The notes beneath the pieces were generated by a model. That model searched no databases, was not told where the DNA came from, and saw only the letters and a list, made by a program, of their open reading frames with translations. Below, piece after piece: positions 1 to 8,093 of a DNA stretch of 64,000 nucleotides. Each line of letters starts with the position of its first letter. Position 1 is the stretch's first letter. The DNA is taken from assembly GCA_001873065.1 (NCBI GenBank), contig MNYM01000037.1, positions 62,001 to 126,000 of the forward strand. Reading direction: 5' to 3'. This DNA comes from Flavobacteriaceae bacterium CG2_30_31_66 (GTDB lineage Bacteria > Bacteroidota > Bacteroidia > Flavobacteriales > Flavobacteriaceae). The position numbers were made by a program, and so were the translations under genes.

Positions 1-352
1 GAACCAAAAAAGCAGGAATTTGCAACACATCCACATAAGCAGCCGCTTTTTCAGCATCCGAAACTTCATGAATATCTGTAACTGTTGGAATTGCAAATGT
101 TTCAGAAACTTTGCGTAAGATTTTCAGTGCCTTTTCATCGCCAATTCCTGAAAAACTATCAATTCTGCTTCTGTTTGCTTTTTTAAAACTGCCTTTAAAA
201 ATATAAGGAATTTCTAATTTATCAGTAATTGAAACTACTTTTTCAGCAATTCTTAGCGCCATTTCTTCGCCTTCAATAGCGCAAGGTCCAGCCAATAAGA
301 AAAAATTACCAGCGTTAACGTGTTTTATGTTTGGGATTTCAGATAAAATCAT
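1..352 (-). CDS. kdsA: 3-deoxy-8-phosphooctulonate (KDO-8-P) synthase, C-terminally truncated by the window edge
   Basis: This enzyme condenses phosphoenolpyruvate with arabinose-5-phosphate to make KDO-8-P, the precursor of the inner-core sugar of lipopolysaccharide, in the cytoplasm. About 117 N-terminal residues are visible, beginning with ATG at 352. Family motifs seen in the translation are LAGPCAIEG near residue 20, FKGSFKKANRS near residue 52 and TDIHE near residue 94, all characteristic of KdsA. The family is about 270-280 residues long, so more than half of the gene lies off the left edge. It is transcribed away from the M28 peptidase gene, with a 68-bp divergent intergenic region. 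The related DAHP synthase family is the main alternative, but the FKGSFKKANRS segment favours KdsA. Confidence 0.93.
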   Translation of the reverse strand, partial: MILSEIPNIKHVNAGNFFLLAGPCAIEGEEMALRIAEKVVSITDKLEIPYIFKGSFKKANRSRIDSFSGIGDEKALKILRKVSETFAIPTVTDIHEVSDAEKAAAYVDVLQIPAFLV

Positions 353-366
353 TTTAAAGAAAATTT

Positions 367-400
367 TTGTAAAAGTACGAAATTTTATTTCCTACATTTA
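367..400 (+). promoter_or_regulatory. Putative promoter of the M28 peptidase gene
   Basis: TTG at 367-369 is followed after 23 bp by TACATTTA at 393-400, a 7-of-8 match to the Bacteroidota -7 element TAnnTTTG. Transcription would begin near 407. This argues for the start codon at 421 and against the ATG at 400, which overlaps the -7 element. Confidence 0.4.
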
Positions 401-420
401 TGCTTTTAAAATTCAAAATA

Positions 421-1434
421 ATGAAAAAATTCATTTACGTTTTCTTAGTTTTCGCGAGTTTCATTTCTTGTGATGCAAGTAAAAAAGTTATTCAATTAGA
501 ACCATCAACAATTAATTCAGAAACAACCAAATCCAACTTTTTTATTGATTCATTGGTTGTCAAAAAACATTTATATATATTGGCTTCTGACGAAATGCAA
601 GGAAGAGAAACTGGAACTCTTGGTATTGAAAAAGCTGCAAAATATATCGAAAATGAATTCAAAAGAATTGGTTTGACCACTTTTGAAGGATTGAATTCTT
701 ACAGACAAACGTTTACTTTTACCAACAGAAGAACAAATAAAGACATAACAACTGCAAATATTATTGGTGTTTTAGAAGGGAAGTCTAAAAAAAATGAATA
801 TGTCATTATTTCTGCACATTACGATCATTTAGGTTTCAAAAAAACCGCTGGAAAATTGGATAGTATATATAATGGTGCCAATGATGATGCCTCAGGAGTG
901 ACTGCAGTTTTGGTTTTGGCTGAGTATTTTAAGAAAAAAAACAACAACGAAAGAACATTGGTTTTTGTTGCTTTTACTGGAGAAGAAATGGGCTTGATTG
1001 GCTCTACTCAATTTGGAAAAGGCATTGATGCTAGTAAATTTGTTGCAGGAATAAATCTTGAAATGATTGGGAAAACACCCAGTTTTGGGCCAAATACAGC
1101 TTGGTTAACAGGATTTGAGCGTTCTGATTTTGGAAAAATCATTCAGAAAAATTTAGTAGGAACTGGGTATCAATTGTTTCCAGATCCTTATGATAAATTC
1201 AACTTATTTTTTAGGTCAGATAATGCCTCTTTGGCTCGTTTAGGAGTTCCTTCGCATACATTTTCTACAACTCCAATTGATGTTGATAAAGATTATCATC
1301 AAGCTTCTGATGAAGCAACTACGTTAAATATGACTGTAATAACGCAAACCATTCAGGCAGTTGCCAAAGGAACAGAAAGTATTATTGAAGGAAAAGACAC
1401 TCCAACAAGAGTGGTCATTGAACAAAAAAATTAA
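421..1434 (+). CDS. M28-family zinc aminopeptidase, predicted lipoprotein
   Basis: Predicted metallopeptidase of family M28, probably removing N-terminal residues from peptides at the cell envelope. The ATG at 421 is chosen because it begins directly with a lipoprotein signal (MKKFIYVFLVFASFISC) and because an upstream ATG at 400 lies in the putative promoter. The 337-residue protein carries the expected metal-site motifs in order: SAHYDHLG (His ligand), NGANDDASG (bridging Asp), AFTGEEMGLIGS (catalytic and ligand Glu), and a late His in YHQASDE. The small domain is of usual length for the family. The next gene starts 4 bp after the stop, so the two are probably co-transcribed. The substrate is not predictable. 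Confidence 0.88.
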   Translation: MKKFIYVFLVFASFISCDASKKVIQLEPSTINSETTKSNFFIDSLVVKKHLYILASDEMQGRETGTLGIEKAAKYIENEFKRIGLTTFEGLNSYRQTFTFTNRRTNKDITTANIIGVLEGKSKKNEYVIISAHYDHLGFKKTAGKLDSIYNGANDDASGVTAVLVLAEYFKKKNNNERTLVFVAFTGEEMGLIGSTQFGKGIDASKFVAGINLEMIGKTPSFGPNTAWLTGFERSDFGKIIQKNLVGTGYQLFPDPYDKFNLFFRSDNASLARLGVPSHTFSTTPIDVDKDYHQASDEATTLNMTVITQTIQAVAKGTESIIEGKDTPTRVVIEQKN

Positions 1435-1438
1435 CTTG

Positions 1439-1954
1439 ATGAAACGATTTTTAGGCTTTTTTTTGATGGTATTGATGAGTTGCTCGTCTCTAAAAGTTGT
1501 AACTGACTTTGAGGATACTACTGATTTTTCAAATTACAAAACCTATGGTTTTTTTCAAAATGCAGGCAATGATTTGAATGAATTGGATGTCACTAGAATC
1601 ATTCGTGTTATAGATACCACTTTGCAACAAAAAGGCTTCAAAAGAAGTGATACTGCTGATTTTTATATTGATTTTAGTTCCAAAAAATCTGATGAACTTC
1701 CAAGAACTTCACTAGCAATTGGATTTGGAAATGTTGGATTTAATAATGCTTTCGGTGTTTCAGGAGGTATTCCTGTTGGAAATAAAAAAGTGTTAGAAGT
1801 TATTTCGATTGAATTTTTAACTGCAAAAAAAGAACAACTTTTTTGGCAAGCTTTTTTGGAAAGTAAAGTAAAACAAAATCGAACTCCAATCGAAAAAGAA
1901 GTGTATTTTCAAAAAACCATTTCTAAGATTTTAAGCACTTATCCACCAAAATAA
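1439..1954 (+). CDS. DUF4136-type lipoprotein
   Basis: A 171-residue predicted lipoprotein with signal MKRFLGFFLMVLMSCSS, Cys at residue 15. The start at 1439 is chosen because a longer reading frame from 1361 would overlap the peptidase gene by 74 bp and bury the signal peptide. After the Cys the sequence TDFEDTTDFSNYKTYGFF resembles the opening of DUF4136 proteins, which are small envelope lipoproteins of unknown function. A glycine-rich stretch (GFGNVGFNNAFGVSGG) lies mid-protein. It follows the M28 gene by 4 bp and is closed by a strong hairpin terminator. The family assignment rests on recalled motif resemblance. Confidence 0.7.
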   Translation: MKRFLGFFLMVLMSCSSLKVVTDFEDTTDFSNYKTYGFFQNAGNDLNELDVTRIIRVIDTTLQQKGFKRSDTADFYIDFSSKKSDELPRTSLAIGFGNVGFNNAFGVSGGIPVGNKKVLEVISIEFLTAKKEQLFWQAFLESKVKQNRTPIEKEVYFQKTISKILSTYPPK

Positions 1955-1955
1955 A

Positions 1956-1985
1956 AAAATCCTCTAAAATGAATTAGAGGATTTT
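1956..1985. terminator. Bidirectional hairpin terminator between convergent genes
   Basis: A perfect 12-bp stem (AAAATCCTCTAA at 1956-1967 pairing with 1974-1985) with a 6-nt loop sits between the convergent DUF4136 and barrel-protein genes. A-tracts and T-tracts on the outer edges let it serve both strands. Confidence 0.85.
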
Positions 1986-2007
1986 AAAAGTTGAGTTTTT
2001 AAATTTT

Positions 2008-2457
2008 CTAGAATTGATATCTCAAAGCCAAAGCAAAATCAGAACCAAGTCCGTTTAATCCTCCAGAAAGTCCAACTTCAGGTCTATAATCTAAAGAGAT
2101 TAAGATAGGAGCATCAAAATTATATTCTATACCAACTACACCAGCAGCAAAAACACCAGTTTCATTTGCAGAAACTAATCCTGCACCAAAACCTGCGTAC
2201 CAATTAAATCTGTTTTCTAAACTCCAAACCCATTGATACAATCCTGTAATTTTGAAATCATTAAATTTATTTGCCAAACCAAGGTCAATTTCCAAACGAT
2301 TGTTTTCTCCCATTGCAGCTTGGTAAGAAATTTCTCCTCCACTACCATTGTTACTACCCCCAAAACGAACACCTAGTGCATTTTTTGCGATTTCTTGAGC
2401 TGTGAATGTTAAAGATGTGGCTAACATTAAACCTAAAGTAAAGATTATTTTTCTCAT
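2008..2457 (-). CDS. Small outer-membrane beta-barrel protein
   Basis: A 149-residue protein with a Sec signal peptide (MRKIIFTLGLMLATSLTFTAQ). The mature part alternates hydrophobic and polar residues in short strands rich in Gly and aromatic residues (for example RFNWYAGFGAGL and DFALALRYQF) and ends in Phe, the usual barrel C-terminus recognised by the Bam machinery. This fits a small eight-stranded outer-membrane barrel. No enzymatic motif is seen and the role is unknown. It is convergent with the DUF4136 gene and has its own upstream region. Confidence 0.72.
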   Translation of the reverse strand: MRKIIFTLGLMLATSLTFTAQEIAKNALGVRFGGSNNGSGGEISYQAAMGENNRLEIDLGLANKFNDFKITGLYQWVWSLENRFNWYAGFGAGLVSANETGVFAAGVVGIEYNFDAPILISLDYRPEVGLSGGLNGLGSDFALALRYQF

Positions 2458-2523
2458 TATTATTGTTTTAAAATTAATTGTAAATACAAAAAAACCGTTG
2501 TGTTTTTTACGTTATTACTTCCA

Positions 2524-2531
2524 CAAAGTTA
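2524..2531 (-). promoter_or_regulatory. Putative -7 element for the barrel-protein gene
   Basis: Read on the minus strand, TAACTTTG matches TAnnTTTG exactly, 66 bp upstream of the start codon. No clean TTG element was found at the expected distance upstream. Confidence 0.4.
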
Positions 2532-2636
2532 CATCTTAAATTATTGTTAAACTAATTTTTTATCAGTTATATTTATATTGAATTGCATAATTATTGGTTT
2601 TATCTATGATAAATAACCCTTTTTTGATACATTAAT

Positions 2637-2702
2637 GTGCTCTTAAAGTGTTCTTACAGTGGGCTTATAGTGGGCTTATAGTGGGCTTATAGTGGGCTTT
2701 CA
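2637..2702. repeat. Six tandem 11-bp repeats
   Basis: Six consecutive 11-bp units run from 2637 to 2702 without gaps: GTGCTCTTAAA, GTGTTCTTACA, three identical copies of GTGGGCTTATA, and GTGGGCTTTCA. The outer units are diverged and the core identical, as in an expanding repeat. Eleven bp is about one helical turn, so every unit would face the same side of the DNA. They lie about 160 bp upstream of mpl. Confidence 0.9.
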
Positions 2703-2865
2703 TACGCTATAACTAACAATCTTAAATAAATGTATAAATTGTTTCAATTTTTGTAACGTCAATCTTTAAATAACATAGTTTTGAATAGCAAATTGATAAT
2801 AAAACCCTGAAATTTTCGGAATATTGTCATTCGCTTTTGTATTTTTACCCTTATAAATCTCATTT

Positions 2866-4218
2866 ATGAACATTCATTTTATTGCAATTGGTGGAAGTGC
2901 AATGCACAATTTGGCAATTGCTTTGCATCAAAAAGGGTATCAAGTTACTGGAAGTGATGATACTATTCACGAACCATCAAAATCTCGATTGGAAAAATAT
3001 GGTTTGTTGCCACCTGTTTTTGGTTGGTTTCCTGAGAAAATTTCTTTCAAAATTGACATTGTTATTTTGGGAATGCATGCAAAAGGAGACAATCCTGAAT
3101 TATTGAAAGCCAAAGAATTGGGTTTGAAAATCTATTCGTATCCTGAATTTTTATACGAACAATCCAAAAATAAAACGCGTGTTGTGATTGGAGGTTCGCA
3201 TGGTAAAACAACCATTACTTCTATGATTTTGCATGTGATGAATTATCACGAAAAAGAGGTTGATTTTATGGTTGGTGCGCAATTGGAAGGTTTTGAAACA
3301 ATGGTTCATCTTACAGAAGAAAATGAATTTATTGTCTTAGAAGGAGATGAATATCTGAGTTCGCATTTGGACAAACGTCCAAAATTTCATTTATATAAAC
3401 CCAATATTGCCTTGTTGAGTGGCATTGCTTGGGATCACATCAATGTGTTTCCAACGTTTGAAAATTATAAAGAACAGTTCAAAATTTTTACGGATTCTAT
3501 GATCAATGGAGGAAGCATGGTCTATAATATTGAAGATGAACACGTGAAAGATATTGTTGAATCGTCTGAAAATCATATCAAAAAATATCCTTACAGCACT
3601 CCAAAACACTTTATTGACAATGGAATTGCCTATTTAGAAACTCCTGAAGGCAATTTACCATTGGAGATTTTTGGAACGCACAATTTACAAAATTTGGCTG
3701 GAGCAAAGTGGATTTGTCAACACATGGGAATTGACGAAGATGACTTTTATGAAGCAATTGCCAGTTTTAAAGGCGCTAGTAAACGTTTAGAAAAAATTGC
3801 ATCTCCCAAAAATACAATTGTTTTTAAGGATTTTGCACACAGTCCAAGTAAAGTTTTTGCAACTACAAATGCTGTAAAAGAGCAGTTTAACGATTGGACT
3901 GTATTGGCTTGTCTTGAATTGCATACCTATTCTAGTTTGAATGCCGAATTTTTAGCCGAATATAAAGGTGCGTTGGATGCAGCAGATAAAGCAGTGGTTT
4001 TTTATTCACCAAACGCCGTAAAAATAAAACAATTGGAAGAGGTAACCAAAGAACAAATTGCCACTGCATTTGAACGAGATGATTTGGCGATTTTTACAAA
4101 TCCGCAAGAATTTAGCGATTTTTTATTTCATCAAAATTTAGATAAAACAGTTGTTTTATTGATGAGCTCAGGAAATTATGGAGGATTGGATTTTGAGAGG
4201 TTTAAAGATGGTTTTTAG
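2866..4218 (+). CDS. mpl: UDP-N-acetylmuramate:tripeptide ligase (murein recycling)
   Basis: Mpl ligates recycled L-Ala-gamma-D-Glu-meso-DAP tripeptide to UDP-MurNAc using ATP in the cytoplasm, returning murein fragments to peptidoglycan synthesis. The 450-residue protein starts with a Rossmann-like UDP-binding segment (HFIAIGGSAMHNLAIAL), has the Mur-ligase P-loop GGSHGKTT at residues 109-116, and continues with the Mur-ligase central motifs LEGDEYLSS and WDHINVFPT. GTHNLQN and a C-terminal domain with KDFAHSPSK follow. The AMHNLA segment after GGS, together with length and domain order, favours Mpl over MurC. It appears to be a single-gene unit. Confidence 0.92.
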   Translation: MNIHFIAIGGSAMHNLAIALHQKGYQVTGSDDTIHEPSKSRLEKYGLLPPVFGWFPEKISFKIDIVILGMHAKGDNPELLKAKELGLKIYSYPEFLYEQSKNKTRVVIGGSHGKTTITSMILHVMNYHEKEVDFMVGAQLEGFETMVHLTEENEFIVLEGDEYLSSHLDKRPKFHLYKPNIALLSGIAWDHINVFPTFENYKEQFKIFTDSMINGGSMVYNIEDEHVKDIVESSENHIKKYPYSTPKHFIDNGIAYLETPEGNLPLEIFGTHNLQNLAGAKWICQHMGIDEDDFYEAIASFKGASKRLEKIASPKNTIVFKDFAHSPSKVFATTNAVKEQFNDWTVLACLELHTYSSLNAEFLAEYKGALDAADKAVVFYSPNAVKIKQLEEVTKEQIATAFERDDLAIFTNPQEFSDFLFHQNLDKTVVLLMSSGNYGGLDFERFKDGF

Positions 4219-4499
4219 TGTTTAGTTTTTAGTCTCAGTTTTCAGAATTAAAATTTGTTGAATTTTAATATACATCAAACATTAAAAATTGGTTATCAAA
4301 AAATGAATTTTGCATAAAAAGGATAACAACCTATTACACAAAACACATTAGAGAATCTTGAAGATTCACAATGGTTTTCTGATAACAATTTCTTTGTGTT
4401 TTTTTTGTTTTCGTAAAATTTTCTAAGTAATCGTTTTTACATTCAAACAAAAGACACCTTCAAACAATAGAATCCGATAAACTCTTAAACTTTGAACTT
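4219..4499. other. Convergent intergenic region with hairpin candidates
   Basis: This gap follows mpl and precedes the end of the minus-strand kinase-like gene. It holds a 15-bp odd palindrome GAATCTTGAAGATTC near 4352-4367. Outside this, ACACAAA (4336-4342) can pair with TTTGTGT (4393-4399), which runs into a T-tract. Together these could form a branched terminator for mpl. No gene is seen. Confidence 0.35.
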
Positions 4500-5630
4500 T
4501 TACTCAAATAATTCACGAACTTTCCCAATCATTTTTTCGTTGTCAGAATAGGTAATTTGATAGCAATGTAAGTTTTCAAACCAATCTAAAAAATTCGCAA
4601 CATTTTCCTTGATAGGTGATAACCAAGAATCTGGGACCAATTGCTGAAAAGCATTAATTTTTGAAATGGAATACACTTGCAAATCGGAATCTTTTTCATA
4701 TTTGATAAAAATCAATTTTTCACAGGGCAAATGCGTTTTAAAATCAGCATTATTTGGTGGTAAATAACGCACTATTTTGTTGAGATTTGTAAAATTATAT
4801 TCAGTAGCAGTTTGCAATTCAGGATAAAATGGGAGTAAGGTTGTCAAACTATTTCGTTTGATAGAAATCCCCGCAGGAAAGCTATACACTTCATTATTTT
4901 CAGAGGCAACAGGTACAAAATCATCTGCCAAACAAATAAAACCATTGGCTTGTAACAGTGCCAAAGAGGTGCTTTTTCCGTTTCCAGAATCGCCTAAAAA
5001 GAAGATTGATTTTTTACCATTACTCACTGCGGATGCATGAAAAACGCCCAACCATTCTTCTTCTTCTTTTTGATGGATTTTCTGAATCAATTCCATAGAA
5101 AATTTCCCCTGAAAATAATGTACTTCTTGATGGTACCAAGCATCAATGAATTGTTGATTTATGAACAAATACACTTTTTTATTTTCAATAAAAACCTCAA
5201 ATTCATGATGGAACTTTTCTGATGGTTCAGCCATTAAATGTGCAAATTTTGGATGAATCAATTCCCGTTCTTTTGCTGATAAATAGCTTACTTTACACAC
5301 AATTTCATTGATCGAATAATAGTCTACAAAACCATAAGAAGTTGGTTTCTTGATGCCTTCAGCATTTTTTACATGAGGAACATTTTCTGAATATTTGCCT
5401 TTGAAAAAGTGATTTTCCAATTCCAAAATAATTTCTTTGGCATTTTTATAAGGTACTTTTAATTTTTCAGCAATTTCAGAAGCAATTTCTTTTACTGAAA
5501 TTCCTGATTGTCTTTTCTCTAAAATAGCAGCTGTTTCATTTTCAACAACTACGTATTCATTGTTGGCAGAAAACCAAACAATGGTTTTGTCTTCAATGGC
5601 TTTAAAAAGGATTTTAGTGTTGTGTTTCAT
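4500..5630 (-). CDS. PqqD-like (RRE) plus HPr-kinase-like P-loop protein
   Basis: A 376-residue cytoplasmic protein with no signal peptide. Residues about 20-75 resemble a PqqD/RiPP-recognition winged helix (VVVENETAAILEKRQSG, then VKEIASEIAEKLKVP). Residues about 195-330 resemble the HPr kinase/phosphorylase nucleotide-binding domain, with Walker A GDSGNGKS at 213-220 preceded by a conserved-looking FHASAV segment and followed by ADDFVPV and FPAGISIKR. True HPrK acts on Ser46 of HPr. This copy lacks a recognisable HprK N-terminal domain, so another substrate is likely. Relatives of this type phosphorylate or otherwise process ribosomal peptides in some lasso-peptide clusters. A 60-residue peptide gene lies just upstream, separated by a terminator. 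Function is inferred. Confidence 0.6.
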   Translation of the reverse strand: MKHNTKILFKAIEDKTIVWFSANNEYVVVENETAAILEKRQSGISVKEIASEIAEKLKVPYKNAKEIILELENHFFKGKYSENVPHVKNAEGIKKPTSYGFVDYYSINEIVCKVSYLSAKERELIHPKFAHLMAEPSEKFHHEFEVFIENKKVYLFINQQFIDAWYHQEVHYFQGKFSMELIQKIHQKEEEEWLGVFHASAVSNGKKSIFFLGDSGNGKSTSLALLQANGFICLADDFVPVASENNEVYSFPAGISIKRNSLTTLLPFYPELQTATEYNFTNLNKIVRYLPPNNADFKTHLPCEKLIFIKYEKDSDLQVYSISKINAFQQLVPDSWLSPIKENVANFLDWFENLHCYQITYSDNEKMIGKVRELFE

Positions 5631-5675
5631 TTTTTTTAAAAAACTAAAAGTAAAAAAATTAATTGATGTAAAAAA

Positions 5676-5702
5676 AAAACGCCTCGTATTTTGAGGCGTT
5701 TT
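5676..5702 (-). terminator. Hairpin terminator after the 60-residue peptide gene
   Basis: A 10-bp stem (AAAACGCCTC at 5676-5685 pairing with 5693-5702, 7-nt loop) is followed on the minus strand by a run of T. It should end transcription arriving from the starch-locus operon and the peptide gene before the kinase-like gene. Confidence 0.85.
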
Positions 5703-5726
5703 AAAAAATAAGACATTAAAAAGGTT

Positions 5727-5909
5727 TTAAAAACCTCCTCCTGGCGCAGCAGGAGCACTAACAGCTTGTGCAGTTTTTGGATTTAAAATCAAATACGTGC
5801 CTATGGCAGTTAGCGCTGCATATTTTCCATATTTTCCTATTTTTTTGATGGCCTCTTTACGAGTAATCTCTTGGTTGTTTGCGGAACTATTTTTTATATT
5901 TTTTTTCAT
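5727..5909 (-). CDS. 60-residue leader-like peptide ending in PGGGF
   Basis: A small protein of unknown function. The N-terminal third is charged and contains EITRKEAIKKIGKYGKY, which resembles the basic front of a Tat or Sec leader. A hydrophobic segment (AALTAIGTYLILNP) follows, then an AQA signal-peptidase-like site, leaving a short tail VSAPAAPGGGF. This could be a secreted mini-peptide, a membrane-anchored peptide, or a precursor peptide for modification by the adjacent PqqD/HPrK-like protein. It starts 26 bp after the T9SS cargo gene on the same strand and is followed by a strong terminator. Codon use matches its neighbours. It looks like a real gene because of the leader architecture and the terminator. 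Confidence 0.6.
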   Translation of the reverse strand: MKKNIKNSSANNQEITRKEAIKKIGKYGKYAALTAIGTYLILNPKTAQAVSAPAAPGGGF

Positions 5910-5935
5910 AATGTTTGTTTTTATGTGGTTTGAAA

Positions 5936-8074
5936 TTATTCTAAAACTATTTTTTTGTTCAACTTTCCTGCTTCGCTTTCAAGTTGCACAAAATAAACAC
6001 CAGTTGCTAATTTTGGCAATGAAATTTCTTGAGCACCAGTTGAAGTAAACGTAGTTTGCATCACTTGTTTTCCTAAGATATTGTATAATTTTAAGTTAGA
6101 TTTTCCTGAAGGCAAACCAACAATTCTCAATGTTCCATTGTTTGTTGAAAATACACTAATGTTTTCTAAAGTAATATCAGCAGTGCTTAAAACGCTACTT
6201 GCTTTTGTATGTAAATAAAAACGTCCAGTTTCATTTACAGCTTCGCTTAAAGTTATTTTGTATGAAGTGTTAGCTTCGTCTAAACGAGTTACAGTATTTG
6301 TTACTCTGTCTTCTAAAAACACTTTCAAATCATTAGGTAAATTTAGTGCTTCAGCAGTAAAAGTAATTTCTTTTCCTGATGCAGCTTTGATTCCAACAGG
6401 AATTACCATAGTTTCCATTTCAGCAAGTGGCAATGATTGTATTTGGTATTTTTTACCTTCGTTATTTTCTAATAAATTGGTAAAAACATCCACAGAGTTT
6501 TCAATTCCGCCAAAAGTTTCACCGTCAAAACCATTGTCAAAACCTTTGGTAACGTTGTCTAAATAATACATTTTCGCAAATCTGTCAAAAGTACCATCAT
6601 TCATCATCAATTTTACTTCAGTATTTGATGATTTTAAGAAAGTTCCACCAGTTGAAGATTGGTATGATTCAGCAATGTTTAGATTTGTTCCGTTTGAAGA
6701 TCTTATGAAAAATCCTTGGGCGGGAGCTAAAACAAAGTTCTGAGCAGTTACTCTCGTTTCATAAGCACTACCATTCCAAACCCAGATTGTTTGTGACACT
6801 AAATTTGCAGTATTATCTGCTAAAAAAAGATTACTTTGTAAGTGTGAAGTAAATGGGTTTCCTATTAAGTTAAAACCTTTATTGATTTCACCTCCATCAG
6901 TTGCAACAACTGCTACAGAAACATCCGCAGTATTAATGGTTCCTGTAAAAGAAACATTTCCAGTAGCAGTTCTTTTTACTGAATACCCTTGACCGTTGTT
7001 AAAAGTTCCTGAACCACCACCTTGTAAATATAACCAATCATTTGAGGCAGTTGTGTAAGTTGCAATTCCTCTGTTTGTAGGATTATCATTACTAGATGCA
7101 ATTCCATTATCAGTTACATAGGCATCATTGTATGCCTGACCTGAAACTGGAGAAGAAATCAAATACCAGTTTGAGGTTGGTAAGTTTCTGTTGTAGGTTA
7201 CATTACCTGTTGAGGTTCCGTTAACGATTAATGAGCTTCCTGAGTTAATGTTCAAATTACCATTTACAGTAAGGTCTCCAGAAATTGTTGTATTACTATT
7301 TGTTCCAATATTTACAGTACTTCCTGCTTGCACTTCTAAATAAGGAATTGTAATATTAGCATCTGAGGCAACAGTACTATTGTTTGTGATTGTATATTTA
7401 CTATCTATGCTTAAATTATTGAAACCAAAATTTTGATCTCCACCTTGATTAGTTGATTGAAATTTAATACCATTTATCCCAGAAATAGCATTATTTGGGG
7501 TAAAATCGTTACCACTAGCTGCGCCAAATGTATATGAATATGTACCATTCTCGTTGTAAGTAAAGGTAAAAGCTAAACTAGTATTTGCAGCATAAGGTTG
7601 AGATATTGTAAAATCAGCTCCACCATCGTTAATTTGCCAGTTAGAAGCTCCTCCAACAAATTTTAAAGTATATACAGGAACGCCATCATCGAGAAGTTGC
7701 AAAAATATTTCACCATTAATTGTAACAGTATGACCCACGTTTACTGAAATTTTCTCACCCTTTTTTAGATTTGATAAAAAATTTCTTTGCGCAGCAGCAA
7801 AGTTTCCACTATTCTCGGAATAAAGGCCAAAACTAGGATCTCCTTGACCTGTTCCTCCTATGTAAAAGCCACTATTAGTTGCGCTTTTTGTTAAAACCCA
7901 AGAGCCAAATCCAGTTCCTAGATTTGAGCCATCAGTCCAAGTCCCTCCATAATTTACAGATTTATCTGTGGCTGTATTAAAGGTTGTTGTTCCTAATTGA
8001 GCATGAGAAGTCACGCTTAAAAAAAGCGATAAAAACAGCACACTCAGCGTTTTTGATAAATAATTTTTTTTCAT
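5936..8074 (-). CDS. T9SS-exported protein of unknown function
   Basis: A 712-residue secreted protein. Signal peptide residues 1-26 (MKKNYLSKTLSVLFLSLFLS to SHAQ). Residues about 30-230 look like a beta-sandwich of the lectin/glucanase type, Gly- and Asn-rich. A central region has a repeated beta-helix-like stretch (NITIPYLEVQAGSTVNIG) and a segment common in T9SS cargo (SNWYLISSPVSGQAYND). The last 70 residues form a type A sorting domain (LRIVGLPSGKSNLKLYNILG to GVYFVQLES), which directs export and anchoring to the surface. It follows the secreted GH13 gene by 19 bp, so a role in surface alpha-glucan binding is plausible. No catalytic motif is recognised. Confidence 0.75.
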   Translation of the reverse strand: MKKNYLSKTLSVLFLSLFLSVTSHAQLGTTTFNTATDKSVNYGGTWTDGSNLGTGFGSWVLTKSATNSGFYIGGTGQGDPSFGLYSENSGNFAAAQRNFLSNLKKGEKISVNVGHTVTINGEIFLQLLDDGVPVYTLKFVGGASNWQINDGGADFTISQPYAANTSLAFTFTYNENGTYSYTFGAASGNDFTPNNAISGINGIKFQSTNQGGDQNFGFNNLSIDSKYTITNNSTVASDANITIPYLEVQAGSTVNIGTNSNTTISGDLTVNGNLNINSGSSLIVNGTSTGNVTYNRNLPTSNWYLISSPVSGQAYNDAYVTDNGIASSNDNPTNRGIATYTTASNDWLYLQGGGSGTFNNGQGYSVKRTATGNVSFTGTINTADVSVAVVATDGGEINKGFNLIGNPFTSHLQSNLFLADNTANLVSQTIWVWNGSAYETRVTAQNFVLAPAQGFFIRSSNGTNLNIAESYQSSTGGTFLKSSNTEVKLMMNDGTFDRFAKMYYLDNVTKGFDNGFDGETFGGIENSVDVFTNLLENNEGKKYQIQSLPLAEMETMVIPVGIKAASGKEITFTAEALNLPNDLKVFLEDRVTNTVTRLDEANTSYKITLSEAVNETGRFYLHTKASSVLSTADITLENISVFSTNNGTLRIVGLPSGKSNLKLYNILGKQVMQTTFTSTGAQEISLPKLATGVYFVQLESEAGKLNKKIVLE

Positions 8075-8093
8075 TTTTTTTTTTAATTTAATA

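Larger units (their letters stand above)
2458..2865. other. 408-bp divergent intergenic region before mpl
   Basis: This AT-rich gap separates the minus-strand barrel gene from plus-strand mpl. It contains the -7 element at 2524-2531 and six 11-bp tandem repeats at 2637-2702. No ORF with a plausible start was recognised. No RNA gene could be identified by eye. Confidence 0.6.

Noticed and set aside
2637..2702. CRISPR array
   Set aside because: The units are 11 bp and contiguous with no spacers and no cas genes in the window.
5797..6048. 83-codon plus-strand frame opposite the mini-peptide gene
   Set aside because: It overlaps the peptide gene and the end of the T9SS cargo gene, has low-complexity hydrophobic content and no promoter or recognisable family.
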